Of a stretch of DNA of 64,000 nucleotides, positions 1 to 11,674 are shown one piece after another. This DNA is from Hyaloperonospora brassicae (lineage: Eukaryota > Oomycota > Peronosporomycetes > Peronosporales > Peronosporaceae). A program made the position numbers and the translations under genes. Each line of letters opens with the position of its first letter. The stretch's first letter is position 1. The notes beneath the pieces were generated by a model. That model was not told the origin of the DNA, ran no database searches, and was given only the letters and a program-made list of their open reading frames with translations. The DNA lies in the NCBI GenBank assembly GCA_947650285.1, contig CANTFL010000106.1, forward strand, positions 248,001-312,000. Reading direction: 5' to 3'.

Positions 1-1293
1 CGCGTCGCATTTATTTCTTTATTTATTTATTGATACGGACGGACGGACGAACGGGCCGTCTGTCGGTCGGTCTGTCGGTCTGTCGGTCGGTCTGTCGGTC
101 TGTAGTTGACACTTTTCGTTGGTGCGAATTGCGCGCTGCTGTCGCGCGTGGCGATCGATCCGATGGCAGTTTACGCTCTCGAAAGCGAATGGCGACGCAC
201 GCGGCCGACTCAATCCGAATGTGGCCGTCGAACGCACAGCTCGAGGGCGCAATCTCTTTGCCGCGAGGGAACGTCCCGGTGGCGGTTCGGGGCCTGCGGG
301 CGCTGTATCCCACGCGAGGAAAAGGGGAGCGGTGGAAGCGACGTGTGCTATGGAGAGGAGGATAGAGAGCGGCCGGCCGTACGACAGCCCACTTTTTTTC
401 TTCTTCTTCCGCTTGTGCTTCTTCCAGTGGGTAGGAACGCAGGCGACGGTCGTGCCGGGCGGCGGCATACGAAACGCAGGTTCGATGATCTCAAGGGATC
501 GACGACGGGCACCCGGTGCTATACCGTGGGGCGGATCAAACACCCCAACAATCGAACGAGAGGGGCGGCGACCCTACGGCCCGTTTCATAGCCGGCCCAC
601 GGTGCTTTTTTTCTCGGCGAACGGACGGACGGACGGACGTGTCACTCACTCGGCATAGTTGTGCCGGAGGGCCATGTGCACTCACTGCCTCGAAACTGGA
701 CGTAACAACTTTTACAGGAGCAACGAAGTGGTACAACCGCTTGTAGACGTGGCGAAGAGGTCAGCAGCAGAGGGCCACAAATCGCACGGCGATAACTGTT
801 CGCGTCTAGGTAGGAACACGTCTAACGACGGGTATGTATGTGCAGGCCGTGCGGCTCCGAGCACCGAATCGCAGGTGGAAGCGACACCGAGTGCAGGTGC
901 CTGAAATCCGTGGTAGCTGGCAAAAAGCAGCCAAGCGGTCGCCCTATTGCGAACGCTACTACGCTCCGTGACACGAAGGGAACATCACACCCGCCGCATT
1001 GCCTCGCAGCCGTTCGGCTTTTCTCTTCTCTGCCGCGTGACTATGTCCCCCTTCTCGTCGCGCGTGACTCTTCTTCCGTGTGTCAATCCTGAGCTGTGGT
1101 CCCCACCCGCTGCATCGCATTGCAGCGGCCAAGTCGCCAAGTCGCCAGTACGTGGATCTCTACGCGTGCCACGCAACGAAACGCGAAAGCCGCCCTCGAG
1201 CCTCTACATTGCACTGAGATTGTACGGCGCGAGTACCACCATCCCGAAAAGCCAGTCAGCCGTCCATAACAATGCGCGCGCGTAAACGGTATA
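1..1293. other. GC-rich non-coding segment at the window edge
   Basis: No convincing gene is seen. The first 110 bases carry an AT-rich pyrimidine stretch (11-31) followed by short tandem repeats, and a long C/T tract lies at about 389-426. Several overlapping open frames of 100-180 codons run through 19-660 on both strands. Their products are arginine/proline-rich and low in complexity, as expected from GC-rich DNA with few stop codons, and none resembles a known family. The stretch could be the promoter or 5' region of a gene beyond the left edge, but nothing here proves that. Confidence 0.5.
36..103. repeat. Tetranucleotide microsatellite (CGGA / TCGG-TCTG)
   Basis: A run of CGGA units (36-50) is followed by alternating TCGG and TCTG units from about 58 to 103. 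A second CGGA array of about 19 bases lies at 621-639. Both are simple-sequence repeats in otherwise GC-rich DNA. Confidence 0.85.
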
Positions 1294-1341
1294 CATGTAG
1301 CGCTCGGCTCATGTAGCGCTCGGTTCATGTAGCGCTCGGTT
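1294..1341. repeat. Three tandem 16-bp units
   Basis: Three head-to-tail copies of the unit CATGTAGCGCTCGGYT fill 1294-1341. The copies differ only at the penultimate base (C in the first, T in the next two). Each contains the palindrome AGCGCT. The array lies about 130 bp beyond the stop codon of the C2-domain gene, so it would fall in or just past its 3' untranslated region. Confidence 0.85.
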
Positions 1342-1474
1342 TCGCGCAGGCCACGAGCGCGTCAACACGCTGGAGAAAGGCAGACGGACGCCAACTGACT
1401 GCGTGCTGATTGACCACACGAGCGCAGACGCGCGTCGCAAAGGGCACGGGGCAGACCATCTGTCAAAGAGCTCT

Positions 1475-1924
1475 TTAATAGTAATACTCGACGGGACTGC
1501 CGTCACTAGCCACTAAACTGATCTGCAAGAACAAGTCGCTCTTAGGAGCTCCGAGCCCGCCCACCTCTTCTGGCAACACCAGCGGGTAGCTGTACCTTTC
1601 GCAGTGCCGGTGACCGGCGTACAGTGCCAGGGGGATCACTGCTGAGCCAACGAGGTCGTCTTTGCTCAGCCGGTCGTAGTCGAACACCTGCGCGAGGAGA
1701 AACTTGTTCTGCCACTCGTCCAGCTCGAACTGGAACTTCTCGGGCGGTGACCAGCGCGGGTTGAGATCGTTCGCGACGCACGAACTCTTCTGCGTATCAC
1801 CGCCCAGTGTGAAGACCACGTACGAGTCGCTTTTGCAGTCCACGACGTCCAGGTCGGCAGTTGCCAGGTCCTCACACTTGTAGAGCACGACGTTCACCAT
1901 GAATTTCTTCTGACCTCTGCCCAT
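1475..1924 (-). CDS. Single C2-domain protein (149 aa)
   Basis: This encodes one C2 domain with almost nothing else, the fold that binds phospholipid membranes, often with calcium. Visible family marks are the KSDSYVVF strand (residues 31-38, Asp33), the LNPRW turn (54-58), and the FDYDRLSKDDLVG segment (81-93), with Asp82, Asp84 and Asp90 placed as calcium ligands usually are. The frame is open 40 codons further upstream, but the domain begins right after ATG 1924 (MGRGQKK), which is taken as the start. Small single-C2 proteins are common in oomycetes and plants and may recruit partners to membranes. The exact role cannot be read from sequence. No intron is needed. The gene stands alone, with gene-poor DNA upstream on its 5' side. 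Confidence 0.85.
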   Translation of the reverse strand: MGRGQKKFMVNVVLYKCEDLATADLDVVDCKSDSYVVFTLGGDTQKSSCVANDLNPRWSPPEKFQFELDEWQNKFLLAQVFDYDRLSKDDLVGSAVIPLALYAGHRHCERYSYPLVLPEEVGGLGAPKSDLFLQISLVASDGSPVEYYY

Positions 1925-2260
1925 CGTCCGTGTTCCTGTCGGTACAGCACCGGTGGTCGGATTCCAGAGGCTGTGAATGCACTCTCTCTCGAGAGAGAGC
2001 GCTGGTAGATAGTTGCAGGGGATAGCGACAGCGATGGAGGGCACGGGAGCCCGGGAATACCAGGCGCGTAATAGTCAGCAAAACGCTGCGCGGTTTCGGT
2101 GGCGGTGTAACCCTCGTCAATGTCTCGCGTACCCCTTCGTGCCAATTCGAATGTGTATGGGCGAGTGACCACTTTTCTCATGCCTCTAGGTTTTCCATTT
2201 TCTTTGTGTGTCAAAAAGCAGTCGCACATCACAAACTACAGCTTTTTATAAACCTTTTTT
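1925..2260 (-). promoter_or_regulatory. Upstream region of the C2-domain gene
   Basis: This is the 5' flank of the C2 gene. It contains an in-frame upstream open stretch to 2044 and a CTCTCTCTCGAGAGAGAG palindrome near 1981-1998. No defined core promoter motif can be assigned with confidence. Confidence 0.3.
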
Positions 2261-5200
2261 CTCGAGACACCGCAAAAATTAGAAAAAGACTCTTGACCCG
2301 AAGGACAAAATGTGTGCACATTACTCCAACACTTCTTTCGATATGATAACCTCCATTCTGTCATAACGACCTATAATTTATTGGATGTCCAGTCCACAAA
2401 TTCGCTTTTGTTTGCCTGGTAAAATGTGACGAAGCTGTCAGACTGGCCTATATCACTCTGATTTACATATAAATTGGCTCGTTGGGGGCACGATACAACT
2501 CGTATCAGACGCCGTGGACATGAACAACGATATGATTAGGAAAGCTACTTCCATCACAAGTCATGACTGGTCAGGTGCATTTTGCGTTGCGCGAACAAGT
2601 CAAAGGTCGCAAGAGGTCTATAATCGGACCGCCGATATTCTGATCAACATCGATCCCGAAGAGCAAGCATTATGTGGGACGGCAATTATTCGATTCTACT
2701 GTACCTTGCTCTGACATATGCAACCATGCTGATCATTCCACCGTTTTTATCGTCCTCCTCTGACCTTGATCCTCTTCTTGTTTCATCAAGAACTAGTGAC
2801 GAGCGAACGAAGATGACTAGAGTAGTATCGTCTATAGTATGCACTGTCGACAAAGGCACGTGTTATTGTAGACGTTGCATGTTTAAGTCAGGCATCGTCT
2901 CGGACCATCGAAGTGAGAGATGTTTTTACTGCCGGGCCAATGGTGACGGTCACTAACGTGTATCATGCACGCGTTGTGTAAGAGGGGTAGAGGAGAGCAG
3001 ATGAAGAGTGTAAGCCTTTTGGTTTTCTATTTAATTTCGGATAAATCGAACATCCATCGCATTCCAATTGACCTTGTCATTTTCTTCTGCAATTCCAAGA
3101 CCTCTTTTGAGACACTGTTCTCCATGGAGCTTCGACCAAGCATTCTCATCTTCTCCGGCGTGAAAATGAACCTCTAAGAATGATATGGGATACCGTATAT
3201 GAAACCTTTAGATCCAGCTCCCAGCTCCTGTTCCAACCAACCGTCCACCTTCACAAATCTCTTACGTCCCCTTGATGCCGCAATGAGGCACGGTCCGCTT
3301 ATGCCGACACAGGATCAAATAGAGACACTAGTTTGAGTGCAGCCATGTGCTTCGAAAAGTCACGAACTCTCTCATGAAGAGAAAGCGTACATTGATCAAG
3401 CGACAACGCCCAGCTTGAGGGAAAAGAGACCTGTTTCCGGCATAACCAATGACTATCAGTATGATCTTTACATTTCCTACAGATATTGAAATAAGGAGCG
3501 CCACAACGCACAGCGCTGTTCAATTACCTCAACATCTCGAGAAAAATATACTAATGATGAGCGTTTTCCGTTGAGATACCACGCCGTCTTTTCCCAATAT
3601 GTCGATGTAGTCCGATACTTATACTGCACACTTGTAAAAATTGGCAATGTATACCATCAAAACGATGATTGTGTCATTTGGATAGCACATTAGCCAAGGT
3701 CTACCACTTAGTTTTCCGCATATGTCTCGCATTACGATCCAAGTTATCACTGATGACTACGTTTACATAGCGGAAAGCGCAGCAGACATAGCTGCTTAAG
3801 GCGATGTGTGAATCATAGGAGCAAGAAAGCGGCGACGACGACTCTTGCTCCGTCGGACGTGCACGTGCAAGTTGTCGTCGTCCTAGACTGCTCTAGATGG
3901 AATTAACGTGAGAACTGGTGTTTCTGCGGAGCAGATCAGAATGAGAAGATGTAGATGCTTGTTACAGGTCGGTCTGAAATTGTCCCGTAAGTCAACTAGC
4001 TTGCAAAGGAATGATACAATACCAGATGCTGATCTTACGTTCACTTTCCACTAGGCTGTCACAAGAGCTGATGGACAAGAACTATGGAAACGAAGCATGT
4101 ACTGAGCTGTGTCTATCTACGAAGGCAAGGCCAATGATGCTACTAGGGCGCAGAAAGTATATCTTCTACATGGTGATTCACACGGGACTCGTCTGCGTAC
4201 AACTGGTAACGTCTGAAGGTATTTACGCACGCTGATTCGAATTGAAAGTAGTTGGCAGAACTTGGATCACCGGTAAATGATTCTCAGCGACTTGACAAAG
4301 TTTAGATCACCCGTAAGTTGATCCGATGCTCCGAAGCTTATTGCAAACAAACTTGCTACAGCAAATAAGAGAAAAGGGTGCTATTTAGCTTGGACGTGAA
4401 CAAATAACAAAGAAAGTGCTAATTAGCTTGGACATGCGCAAATAAACTTTGGAGCTCATTCGCGAGATGTTTGACTGCTACGGCCCGAAACTAAGACTGG
4501 AGAGTCGTGTTTGGCAACGTTCAGGGTTATGAAAAACAAGCTGTTTCAAATGGGAATCCAATGTATTTGTATAATAAAGAGCAGCATGAATGTATTTGTC
4601 TTTGAACCAGTTTTTCATGAAGGCTCGTATAAGAAGTCTCCAGGTGTGAACATGTTGTAGGCATGAAAGACAAAAAAGAACTACTTGCATTGTTTAGCTC
4701 ATAGGCATTATATACAGGACTTCCTGCACTCAAAGCAAAGGCGTACCCTAGAAAGTCGCATACCAGAAGACAAGCACGTAGAGATCATTCGCTGTCGATC
4801 GTAAAAAAATGGGTCCTCAATTCCATAAAGAACGATTATTCCATGAACGAGTCAAACGAAGAGACAGATGACCTAAACATTTGTGAATAAACGATCACGT
4901 AGCCAAGACGACCAATTATCACGCAGTTCTTGTCAACAAGTTGTTTCACAAGTTCGTATTGAGTCAAAACGCAAGCCGCTGGCCCCCTTTGATCCGTATC
5001 TGATCCACATAGTTTTTGCGTGCACGAAATATTTTGCGTTCTTGCAGATTAGGGATGGAAGTAAATGAGATACCGACATAACTGTGTCCGCGGACGGAGT
5101 GACTGACAAGGCACAAGCTTCGGGTTAGTCATGCTTGCTGTAAGTTCGACAACAAAAAGGTGCCTTTGTTCGTGTCAATGATGCGTTTTACGCCTTAGGC

Positions 5201-5849
5201 GCCGAATGCAACATGTTTCAACGGGCCTGGCATTGCACCAAGACTTTACATTGAATTAATATATCAATGCAATATCATTTGGATTGTTTCAGCTGATCTT
5301 GAAGTCGTTCGCACAAAGGTTTATATAACTTGTAAACTTTGACACCCATATAGTCGATGAATACACGAGGATAAACCAGAAATTGACTAAGAAGAGACGT
5401 TTGTGTGCGAAAATTGCATTAGTGGGTGGTGTAAGAAAAGGGTATTAATGTTTGGTACGAACTTTAGGTTCTTCCCTGTCCTAAATATGTTCGACATTTT
5501 GTGGAACGTGGCATGGCAAAGCATGGTTCTCAATCTTTGTGAACTAATCAATTGTAAGCTTGCTATTTCGGTAAGCAGCGACAAAGGCCCATCGCAAGTC
5601 TCCCAACAAGTAGATCGACAGGATACTTGACATCGTCCTTGTGAATTCGGTAGTTCCTAGATCGAAACTAGTTCGATTTGTGTTTCTTTTCAATTGATGG
5701 TGGATGGATTTTGTCGTACGTTACAACACCCGCTCAAGAATGAATCCGAGGATCAGAAGAAAAAGAGCATGCATAAATATATTGTCTTGGCAGAGCGACA
5801 GTGTCGACACCACGTGGATCATGAAGAGCACGACGAAGTTGTAGAATGA
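2261..5849. other. Gene-poor AT-richer DNA, no gene recognised
   Basis: Open frames are short (at most about 95 codons), scattered over all frames, and match no family I recognise. Because a Copia integrase relic starts at about 5850, the segment may include older, unrecognisable parts of the same kind of element. A 30-bp direct repeat at 4378-4445 is described separately. Confidence 0.5.
4378..4445. repeat. Imperfect 30-bp direct repeat, 38-bp period
   Basis: Two copies (4378-4407 and 4416-4445) share about 25 of 30 bases around the core TTAGCTTGGAC and end in CAAATAA. It is a short tandem duplication in non-coding DNA. Confidence 0.75.
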
Positions 5850-6345
5850 ATATTGACTGACAAGGGGCAGGAATTCTACAATGACATAAGTAGAGGCGTG
5901 GTACAATGCAAAAGGCATCGTTCGTATACAAGTCATCCCAGAAACAAAATTTGTGAACTTGGTGAAACGGACTCATCTAAAGCTTATTAACATCGTAAAA
6001 ATAATGATGCTTTTGTCTCGGAGTCATCTAGTTATACGCACTTGGAAATGCATTGTATACCAAGAATCACATATATATGAAGGGTGCTGCAAAACACCCT
6101 TCGAAGCTATGCATGGAACTAAGTCCGATATCGATCACGTAAAACCGTTAGCTCGATTTTTTATTGACGTGCGCCTTCCTCGATACGACGAAAGGTGTAC
6201 ATGAAGTGTCAGCCAGATAATCTTCTTGGGTGCTGAAAGTATGTGGTTGTATGTCGCGCCTACTGGACTACAAATCACAAAAAGTAGTAGCCTCGGATGT
6301 CGAACCGAGAATACATTCAATAAAGAGACTTTTACTAGGGCTCAT
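5850..6345 (+). mobile_element. Decayed Ty1/Copia integrase relic
   Basis: Reading across frames gives pieces in the order of a Copia integrase. First comes ILTDKGQEFYND (about 5850-5885), like the integrase core strand with its catalytic Asp. Next is NLVKRTHLKLINIVK (from 5953), matching the region after the catalytic Glu. Then comes TPFEAMHGTKSDIDHVKP (about 6100-6150), the typical TPFE..x.GxKP..xH block. Last is IIFLG (about 6215), the start of the IFLGY block. Stops and frameshifts lie between them, so no protein can be made. No LTRs could be paired around it. The family assignment rests on motif order known for Copia polyproteins; the exact ends are uncertain. Confidence 0.6.
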
Positions 6346-6603
6346 ATAGGGTTCTACTCATACTCATGGTAAATGCATACAGACACGTTTATCTGTAAAA
6401 CAAGAAATAACCTTCTGCTCTTGAATCATGCAATCGGTTATAATATATTTGTGTAAAATTATATTTATATCTCGATAGAGCAATGGATAATATATATTCC
6501 AATATCAAATTAGTAGGATCATTTCTATTCTAAAATCTTAATTGGGATAAACTGTAACTTGTATTTGCAAATATTGTAATACACACGAATTGATATCTAC
6601 TCA
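6346..6603. other. AT-rich spacer between Copia relic and pogo-type element
   Basis: The segment is very AT-rich, with TATAT tracts and no open frame of note. It separates the Copia relic from the TA target duplication of the following transposon. Confidence 0.5.
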
Positions 6604-6730
6604 TACCGTAGAATCTCCCTTATTTAATATGGCTAGGACCACCAAATTTAATTGAATAAAGAGATTATTAAATAGCAGAGTTAGGAGGATAGGGTCAAAG
6701 CAAAGGGTGCTACACGTGTTCACCTCGATC

Positions 6731-8460
6731 ATGGTCGCCAATGGCTATACCCTTACAGACGTCCTCCGCAAGGAGATCTGCATGGAGAAGAAGAGACGTC
6801 CATGCATCACCCAGGAAGCTGTGTGTATGTGGATGCTGGACGAGCATGGAGTCACGATCACCCAAAGGATAATCAGCAACGTCCTGAAGCGTTCTGCAGA
6901 CCTGCTAGGTCAAGCCATGAGCAATTCAGCCCTCCATTCCAAGCGGCAGCGTGCGATTACGTACCCACTGGTGGAGACGGCGCTTGCTCGGTGGGTTATT
7001 GAGTACCGGGTTGTTGTCAACATCAGCGGACACCTGATCTATGAAAAAACGGTATCTTTTATGAAGACGCTGTATCCAACCGTCAAGGATGAGGATGAAC
7101 TCGCATTCTCAATCGTTTGGTTGCAGAAATTTAGAAATCACCACGGCATCCGCATGCACCGTCGCTTTGGCGAAGTCAAATCTGTCGACGTCAAAGCACT
7201 GGAGGAGCGACTGCCGAAAATGCGCGCTCAATTGGACCAGTACAACGCCGCCGATATCTACAACATGGATGAGACCGGCCTGTTCTACCGAATGCAGGTA
7301 GATTCATCGCTTTCGACACACCAGCTGGAGGGTCCGAAGCAGAGCAAAGAGCGGATTACGATGGCCATCTGCAGCAACACAGACGGATTTGACGAGTTTC
7401 CGCTGTGGGTCATCGGAAAGTTCCTAAACCCACTCTGTTTCATAAATGTGGACCGCAGAAACCTGAGCGTTACCTATCACGCCAACAAAACGAGTCGATG
7501 ACTCGCAACGTGTTCAAACATGGCTGGACGCCCTCGCCAAACATGTTGTCGGTCGCAAGATTATTCTTATCCTCGACAACTGCTCCGCGCACATCAAGGA
7601 GGAGGATCTGAAAGACGACGGGATCAATCTGCAGAATACAATTCTGCTGTATTAACCGTCCAATGCGACCAGCAAGATTTAGCCCTGCGATGCCAGAATT
7701 ATTCGCAACTTTAAAGCGTATTACCGCAGGCGCTTTAATTGGCAGCTCCTGGATCGACTTGAGAACTATCAGCCGGACGCAGCAAAGATCAACTTTTTGG
7801 AGGCGATTCAGCTGGCGCATGCAGCATGGACTCTGGATGTGCAGCCTGAGTGCATCCGCAACTGCTTTTAGCACTGCAAACTCCGCACCTTCGACACGGA
7901 CAACGCTGCAAACGCCAACGTGGATATCCCGCAGGTATTAACCGTCCAATGCGACCAGCAAGATTTAGCCCTGCGATGCCAGAATTATGCGCAACTTTAA
8001 AGCGTATTACCGCAGGCGCTTTGATTGGCAGCTCCTGGATCGACTTGAGAACTATCAGCCGGACGCAGCAAAGATCAACTTTTTGGAGGCGATTCAGCTG
8101 GCGCATGCAGCATGGACTCTGGATGTGCAGCCTGAGTGCAACTTACTGCTCGAAAATCCCGACGAAGAGCAGATGATCTACACTCCGACAGAGGTAGAGA
8201 TTCTCGATAGGGTTCAAATGCCAAAGTCAGCCCGTGGCAACTACATTAAGGAAGAAGATAGCGTGACCGCACCGCCCGTCTCTACTCGGAACGCTGCACC
8301 GATTCTTGTAGCGCTCAAGACTTTCTGGTTGCAGCAGGAGACTGGAGAGGAGTTCTCAGGGACGATTCAGAAAATGCAGGATCAGGTGGGAAATCTTCGG
8401 CAAAAATCCTCTAAGCAACAAACTCTGGATATTTTTAATGAAGTGGTCCCCCGGTATTAG
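6731..8460 (+). pseudogene. Broken pogo/Tigger (CENP-B-like) transposase
   Basis: From ATG 6731 the frame runs to a stop at 7499-7501. It covers a helix-turn-helix N-terminus, a CENP-B-type DNA-binding region (roughly 6950-7200) and the first catalytic Asp in YNMDETGLFYR (about 7259-7291). After a shift to another frame at about 7500-7520 the protein continues with ILILDNCSAH (second Asp, near 7575). In-frame TAA (7650s) and TAG (7680) codons then surround the third Asp motif QPCDAG. A further TAG lies at about 7870. The last 157 codons (7987-8460) are open in yet another frame and hold the RNFKAYYRRRF and C-terminal parts. A 205-bp duplication at 7650-7854/7936-8140 adds to the damage. The Asp-Asp-Asp order is that of pogo transposases. 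The product cannot be functional. Confidence 0.85.
7650..8140. repeat. 205-bp direct duplication inside the transposase
   Basis: Bases 7650-7854 recur at 7936-8140 with only two differences seen (T to G and A to G). The copies are separated by 81 bp of transposase sequence, so the period is 286 bp. Because 286 is not a multiple of three, the duplication itself shifts the frame. The near identity shows it is much younger than the element's terminal-repeat decay suggests. Confidence 0.9.
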
Positions 8461-8617
8461 TTTAATATATGTATGGCGGAAAAATTCTCTGGCTTAAAGA
8501 ATTAAAATCAAAGGGTTTTTTCAATATTTGGCCTGGGCCCAACATTGGACTCGACACGTTTAATAAGTAAGTAGTTTTATTACTTATAGAATATTGAAGT
8601 ACGGAGACCCCACTGTA

Positions 8618-11600
8618 TATGTATGTTTTACTATGGGATAGAAAAAAGCCAAATTGACTATTGTACCTATGTCCACTAGAGATAGAATTGAAATATATAA
8701 GTTCTGTACAACAATTCAAACTTTGTACATACAATAACTACTCCTGCAATGATTATGATACAGTAAAGAAAGCGGCTCCTAACCACCCACTTTTCGCTAA
8801 CACAACTCATCCTACATTTTAGATATTGTACTTGGCTTGTCAAATTACTAGAAATTATTACACTAAACTAATCTTGGCGCTTTTAAACAATCCTTTTATT
8901 TATACACAGACTTTGGCATATAAAACACTACTTACATCATCATGTATTTTTTGCTTCACACTAGTATTCGGTGCAGTCTCCTCGACAAGAGGTAATGTGC
9001 ATAGCACACACATTAATTGAAGGACAATGACGCGCATCCAAGATTAATTTGAAGAGAGAACCTCGTGCAGGCTGCGAGCTCTCCGTGACCATCTAGATGT
9101 ACTTCCGGTTGCATGATTCTGCATACATCGGTTCAGCATGGCCGCGGGAGTCCTGTTGTTTGTCTTAAGCATCAATCGCTGGGAATCTCATCGCAGATTT
9201 CTATCTATTCAACGGGATCCATCGCAGTCGAAAGTCGCGACGTATTCTTTGCGGCCTGTACGTCGATGCAATAACGGCGGAGAAGTAGGATACAATAGAA
9301 CAAGATGTCGGCCACCTCTTTGGGCCCATGCATGATTGCATGAATCACTATTAATACTCTGGTGCTGAGGACGAATGAATGCATTTTTGACACCCACCAA
9401 AATTAATGATCAGTACCTGGACATGACGTCGCTTGCTAAAAGTCAATATACACCCGCAAAAGCTAAAAGCGTAAACACGCTTCTACCTTTCCACGATTTT
9501 ATGATTCGCGCAAAAGATTTGCGTTTCTTTATAATTTTTAATGATTTTACATGTAGCCAATAACAGCACGAGAGACATATGCAGTTTTTTTAAATGGAAG
9601 GTGAGTAGTGGTTAGCGATATGTAATTGGTAAATAGCGACCGTCATCGTAAATGTCTAAATAATATAGCAAGAATGTTTGCTACACATATAAAATAATGA
9701 AATGTTTTACTTTAATTGAAGTTGTATCAATCTTATGCAATCAAAAGTATTGTCAGCATATTACGACTTGAACATCTCTGATGGAGTTTTAATTGTATTG
9801 ATTGTTTTATAAGTGGGGTTATGCCTCAGCACAACCTTAGATGTAATTGAATGAACCCATTTTTTACATTGATTTATAGAATATTAATGCGTGATAATCT
9901 GTATCGAATATTCAATATGACTTGTATAGGTTATTACAGTGACTTTTGCTGATCGGTTGATATTGGCGACTGCCTCTCCCCATTAAGCGTCTAAAATATG
10001 ATAAAGCAAGCAATGGGCGTCTTGCTATCAAAACTCATTTTGTATAATGACTCAGTGAAATGAATGCTGAATAGATACACTAATACGTTTTCAGTAACAT
10101 ACATAATTGTAGTTTCGACTTGCATTAATGTAATACGTAAGTCTACTCGTTTTTATGCATGTAAGTGTACGTGAGATTTCGTGGTGCCTGCTAACACTGT
10201 TGTCTGCGCTTAACTGTCGAATCCCTTCAACGAGTAGACAAGAATTGTCACGCTGATCGAAAGAATTTTGGAATATACCTGTGGAAATTATTACAATAAG
10301 TGCCGTTGATAAGTGTCCAGTCACACATGAAATATCTCGCATAAGTATTAGCGAGTCGCAAGCGCATATGGTAAAATCAACATCTCTCTATAACATCATC
10401 CAGATACTTTTATAATTGTAAATAATGAGCGAGGTGCCCATTGCACTAGACACCCATCTAAAAGCCAACTGGTGAATCGATCGATCCCAAGAAGCATGTC
10501 GCAAAGTGCGATTGATGCGGATCAGAAGGAGCAACGTCTGACGAGAATGAGCTCTCTCAACATGTGCACTGTCATATGCGGAAGGGTCTACTCCTCTGGG
10601 TACAAAAGCGTTTTCGACACACCAAAGAAATTTGGGCCAGACAAACCCTGAACAGATGAAAATAATGTGAGCAAGGACCTTCGCATCTCCGATAAATACG
10701 ATTGAAGTGCGCTAAAAAATGGCAATGCTGATTGATTGATATCCTTTTCTCCTCATCAGCTTCTGGTCAGGTAATTGAACTAAATTGATGAAGCATGTAG
10801 ACGAACACAGCGGTGTTATTGGAGTACCATTGATACAATGCAAGTAAGTGTAACACATTTTTTTGTTTCTGAATGTATCAAACGCAATGAAGAGTCTTAA
10901 TTGGAGACGTCAAACAGAAACCAAAGCATCATGTAATGTGAAAAGGGTGGTATCCTGGAAAATGAGGTCAAAACGCAACATCGACATGCGATGAGATTGA
11001 GTCCTTACTGAGAACACGGCGATGAGGATCATGATGACTTTTTTTACCGTGAAGACGGATCATTAAGGCTACGTGTTAAAATTTCGACACGACCGATGGC
11101 GCTGGGTAGCCATTAGCGCTGTATTGTTGATGCTTTAGAACTGATTACCTGTTTCTTGCGTATTGACGATTCGAATACTGATAGAAGCGAGTGTTAGTCT
11201 ACCCATGACTATAATTAAGTGGACGTCAACTCTCCTTATCATAATGCATCCTAAGGTATTAAAACAGAAGCAGGATGAAACGATATCAATGCGATGCCAG
11301 TGACATGGCGCATGCCACAAAGATGCCATATTTGGCTGGAAACCTATTATTAAAAAATTAAAAACGGGAGGAAAAACTCTCGATCAATTACGGGATGAAT
11401 AGGTGTGGGGCGGAACTACGATGGTATTTGTACGTGCTATTTTTTTTGTAGTGTTCCTTGCTTTTCATCGACGACAATCACGGTGCCATGAAATATATAT
11501 TAAGATAATAATTAAGATGTTTGAACAAAGAGTCGTATACAACAGACTGAAATATCAACGAGTAATAAATAACATCGTGTTAAGGAGGTGAAGGAAATAT

Positions 11601-11622
11601 ATACCTTCATCGGAATTTATTG
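8618..11622. other. AT-rich gene-free tract
   Basis: No open frame above about 85 codons and no recognised protein, RNA gene or paired repeat were found. TATA-like and homopolymer-rich sequence dominates. The stretch is consistent with long-decayed intergenic or transposon DNA. Confidence 0.5.
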
Positions 11623-11674
11623 AAGGACTTGCACCGAAAATTAATCGCACTTTTAATTTTCGGTGCAAGTCCTT
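11623..11674. repeat. Perfect hairpin: 22-bp inverted arms, 8-nt loop
   Basis: The arm AAGGACTTGCACCGAAAATTAA (11623-11644) is followed after 8 bases by its exact reverse complement (11653-11674). There are no mismatches in 22 pairs, inside DNA that otherwise looks heavily decayed. No target-site duplication flanks it. It could be the fused ends of a foldback or MITE-type element, or a hairpin RNA. Confidence 0.9.

Larger units (their letters stand above)
6606..8615 (+). mobile_element. Pogo/Tigger-type DNA transposon (about 2.0 kb)
   Basis: The right end, read on the minus strand from 8615, starts CAGTGGGGTCTCCGTACTTC, the CAGT-type terminus of pogo/Tigger elements. The left end at 6606 begins CCGTAGAATCTCCCTTATTT and matches it at about 18 of 27 positions. 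Both ends abut the dinucleotide TA (6604-6605 and 8616-8617), the target duplication expected of Tc1/mariner/pogo elements. Inside lies a broken CENP-B-like DDE transposase. Element boundaries are inferred from these ends by eye. Confidence 0.7.

Noticed and set aside
19..658. Overlapping frames of 96-179 codons at the left edge
   Set aside because: Arg/Pro-rich products driven by GC-rich repeat DNA; no conserved motif and several start at non-ATG codons.
3440..3500. CRKCKDHTDSHWLC resembling a retroviral-type zinc knuckle (minus strand)
   Set aside because: Spacing does not fit CX2CX4HX4C and the surrounding frame shows no gag similarity.
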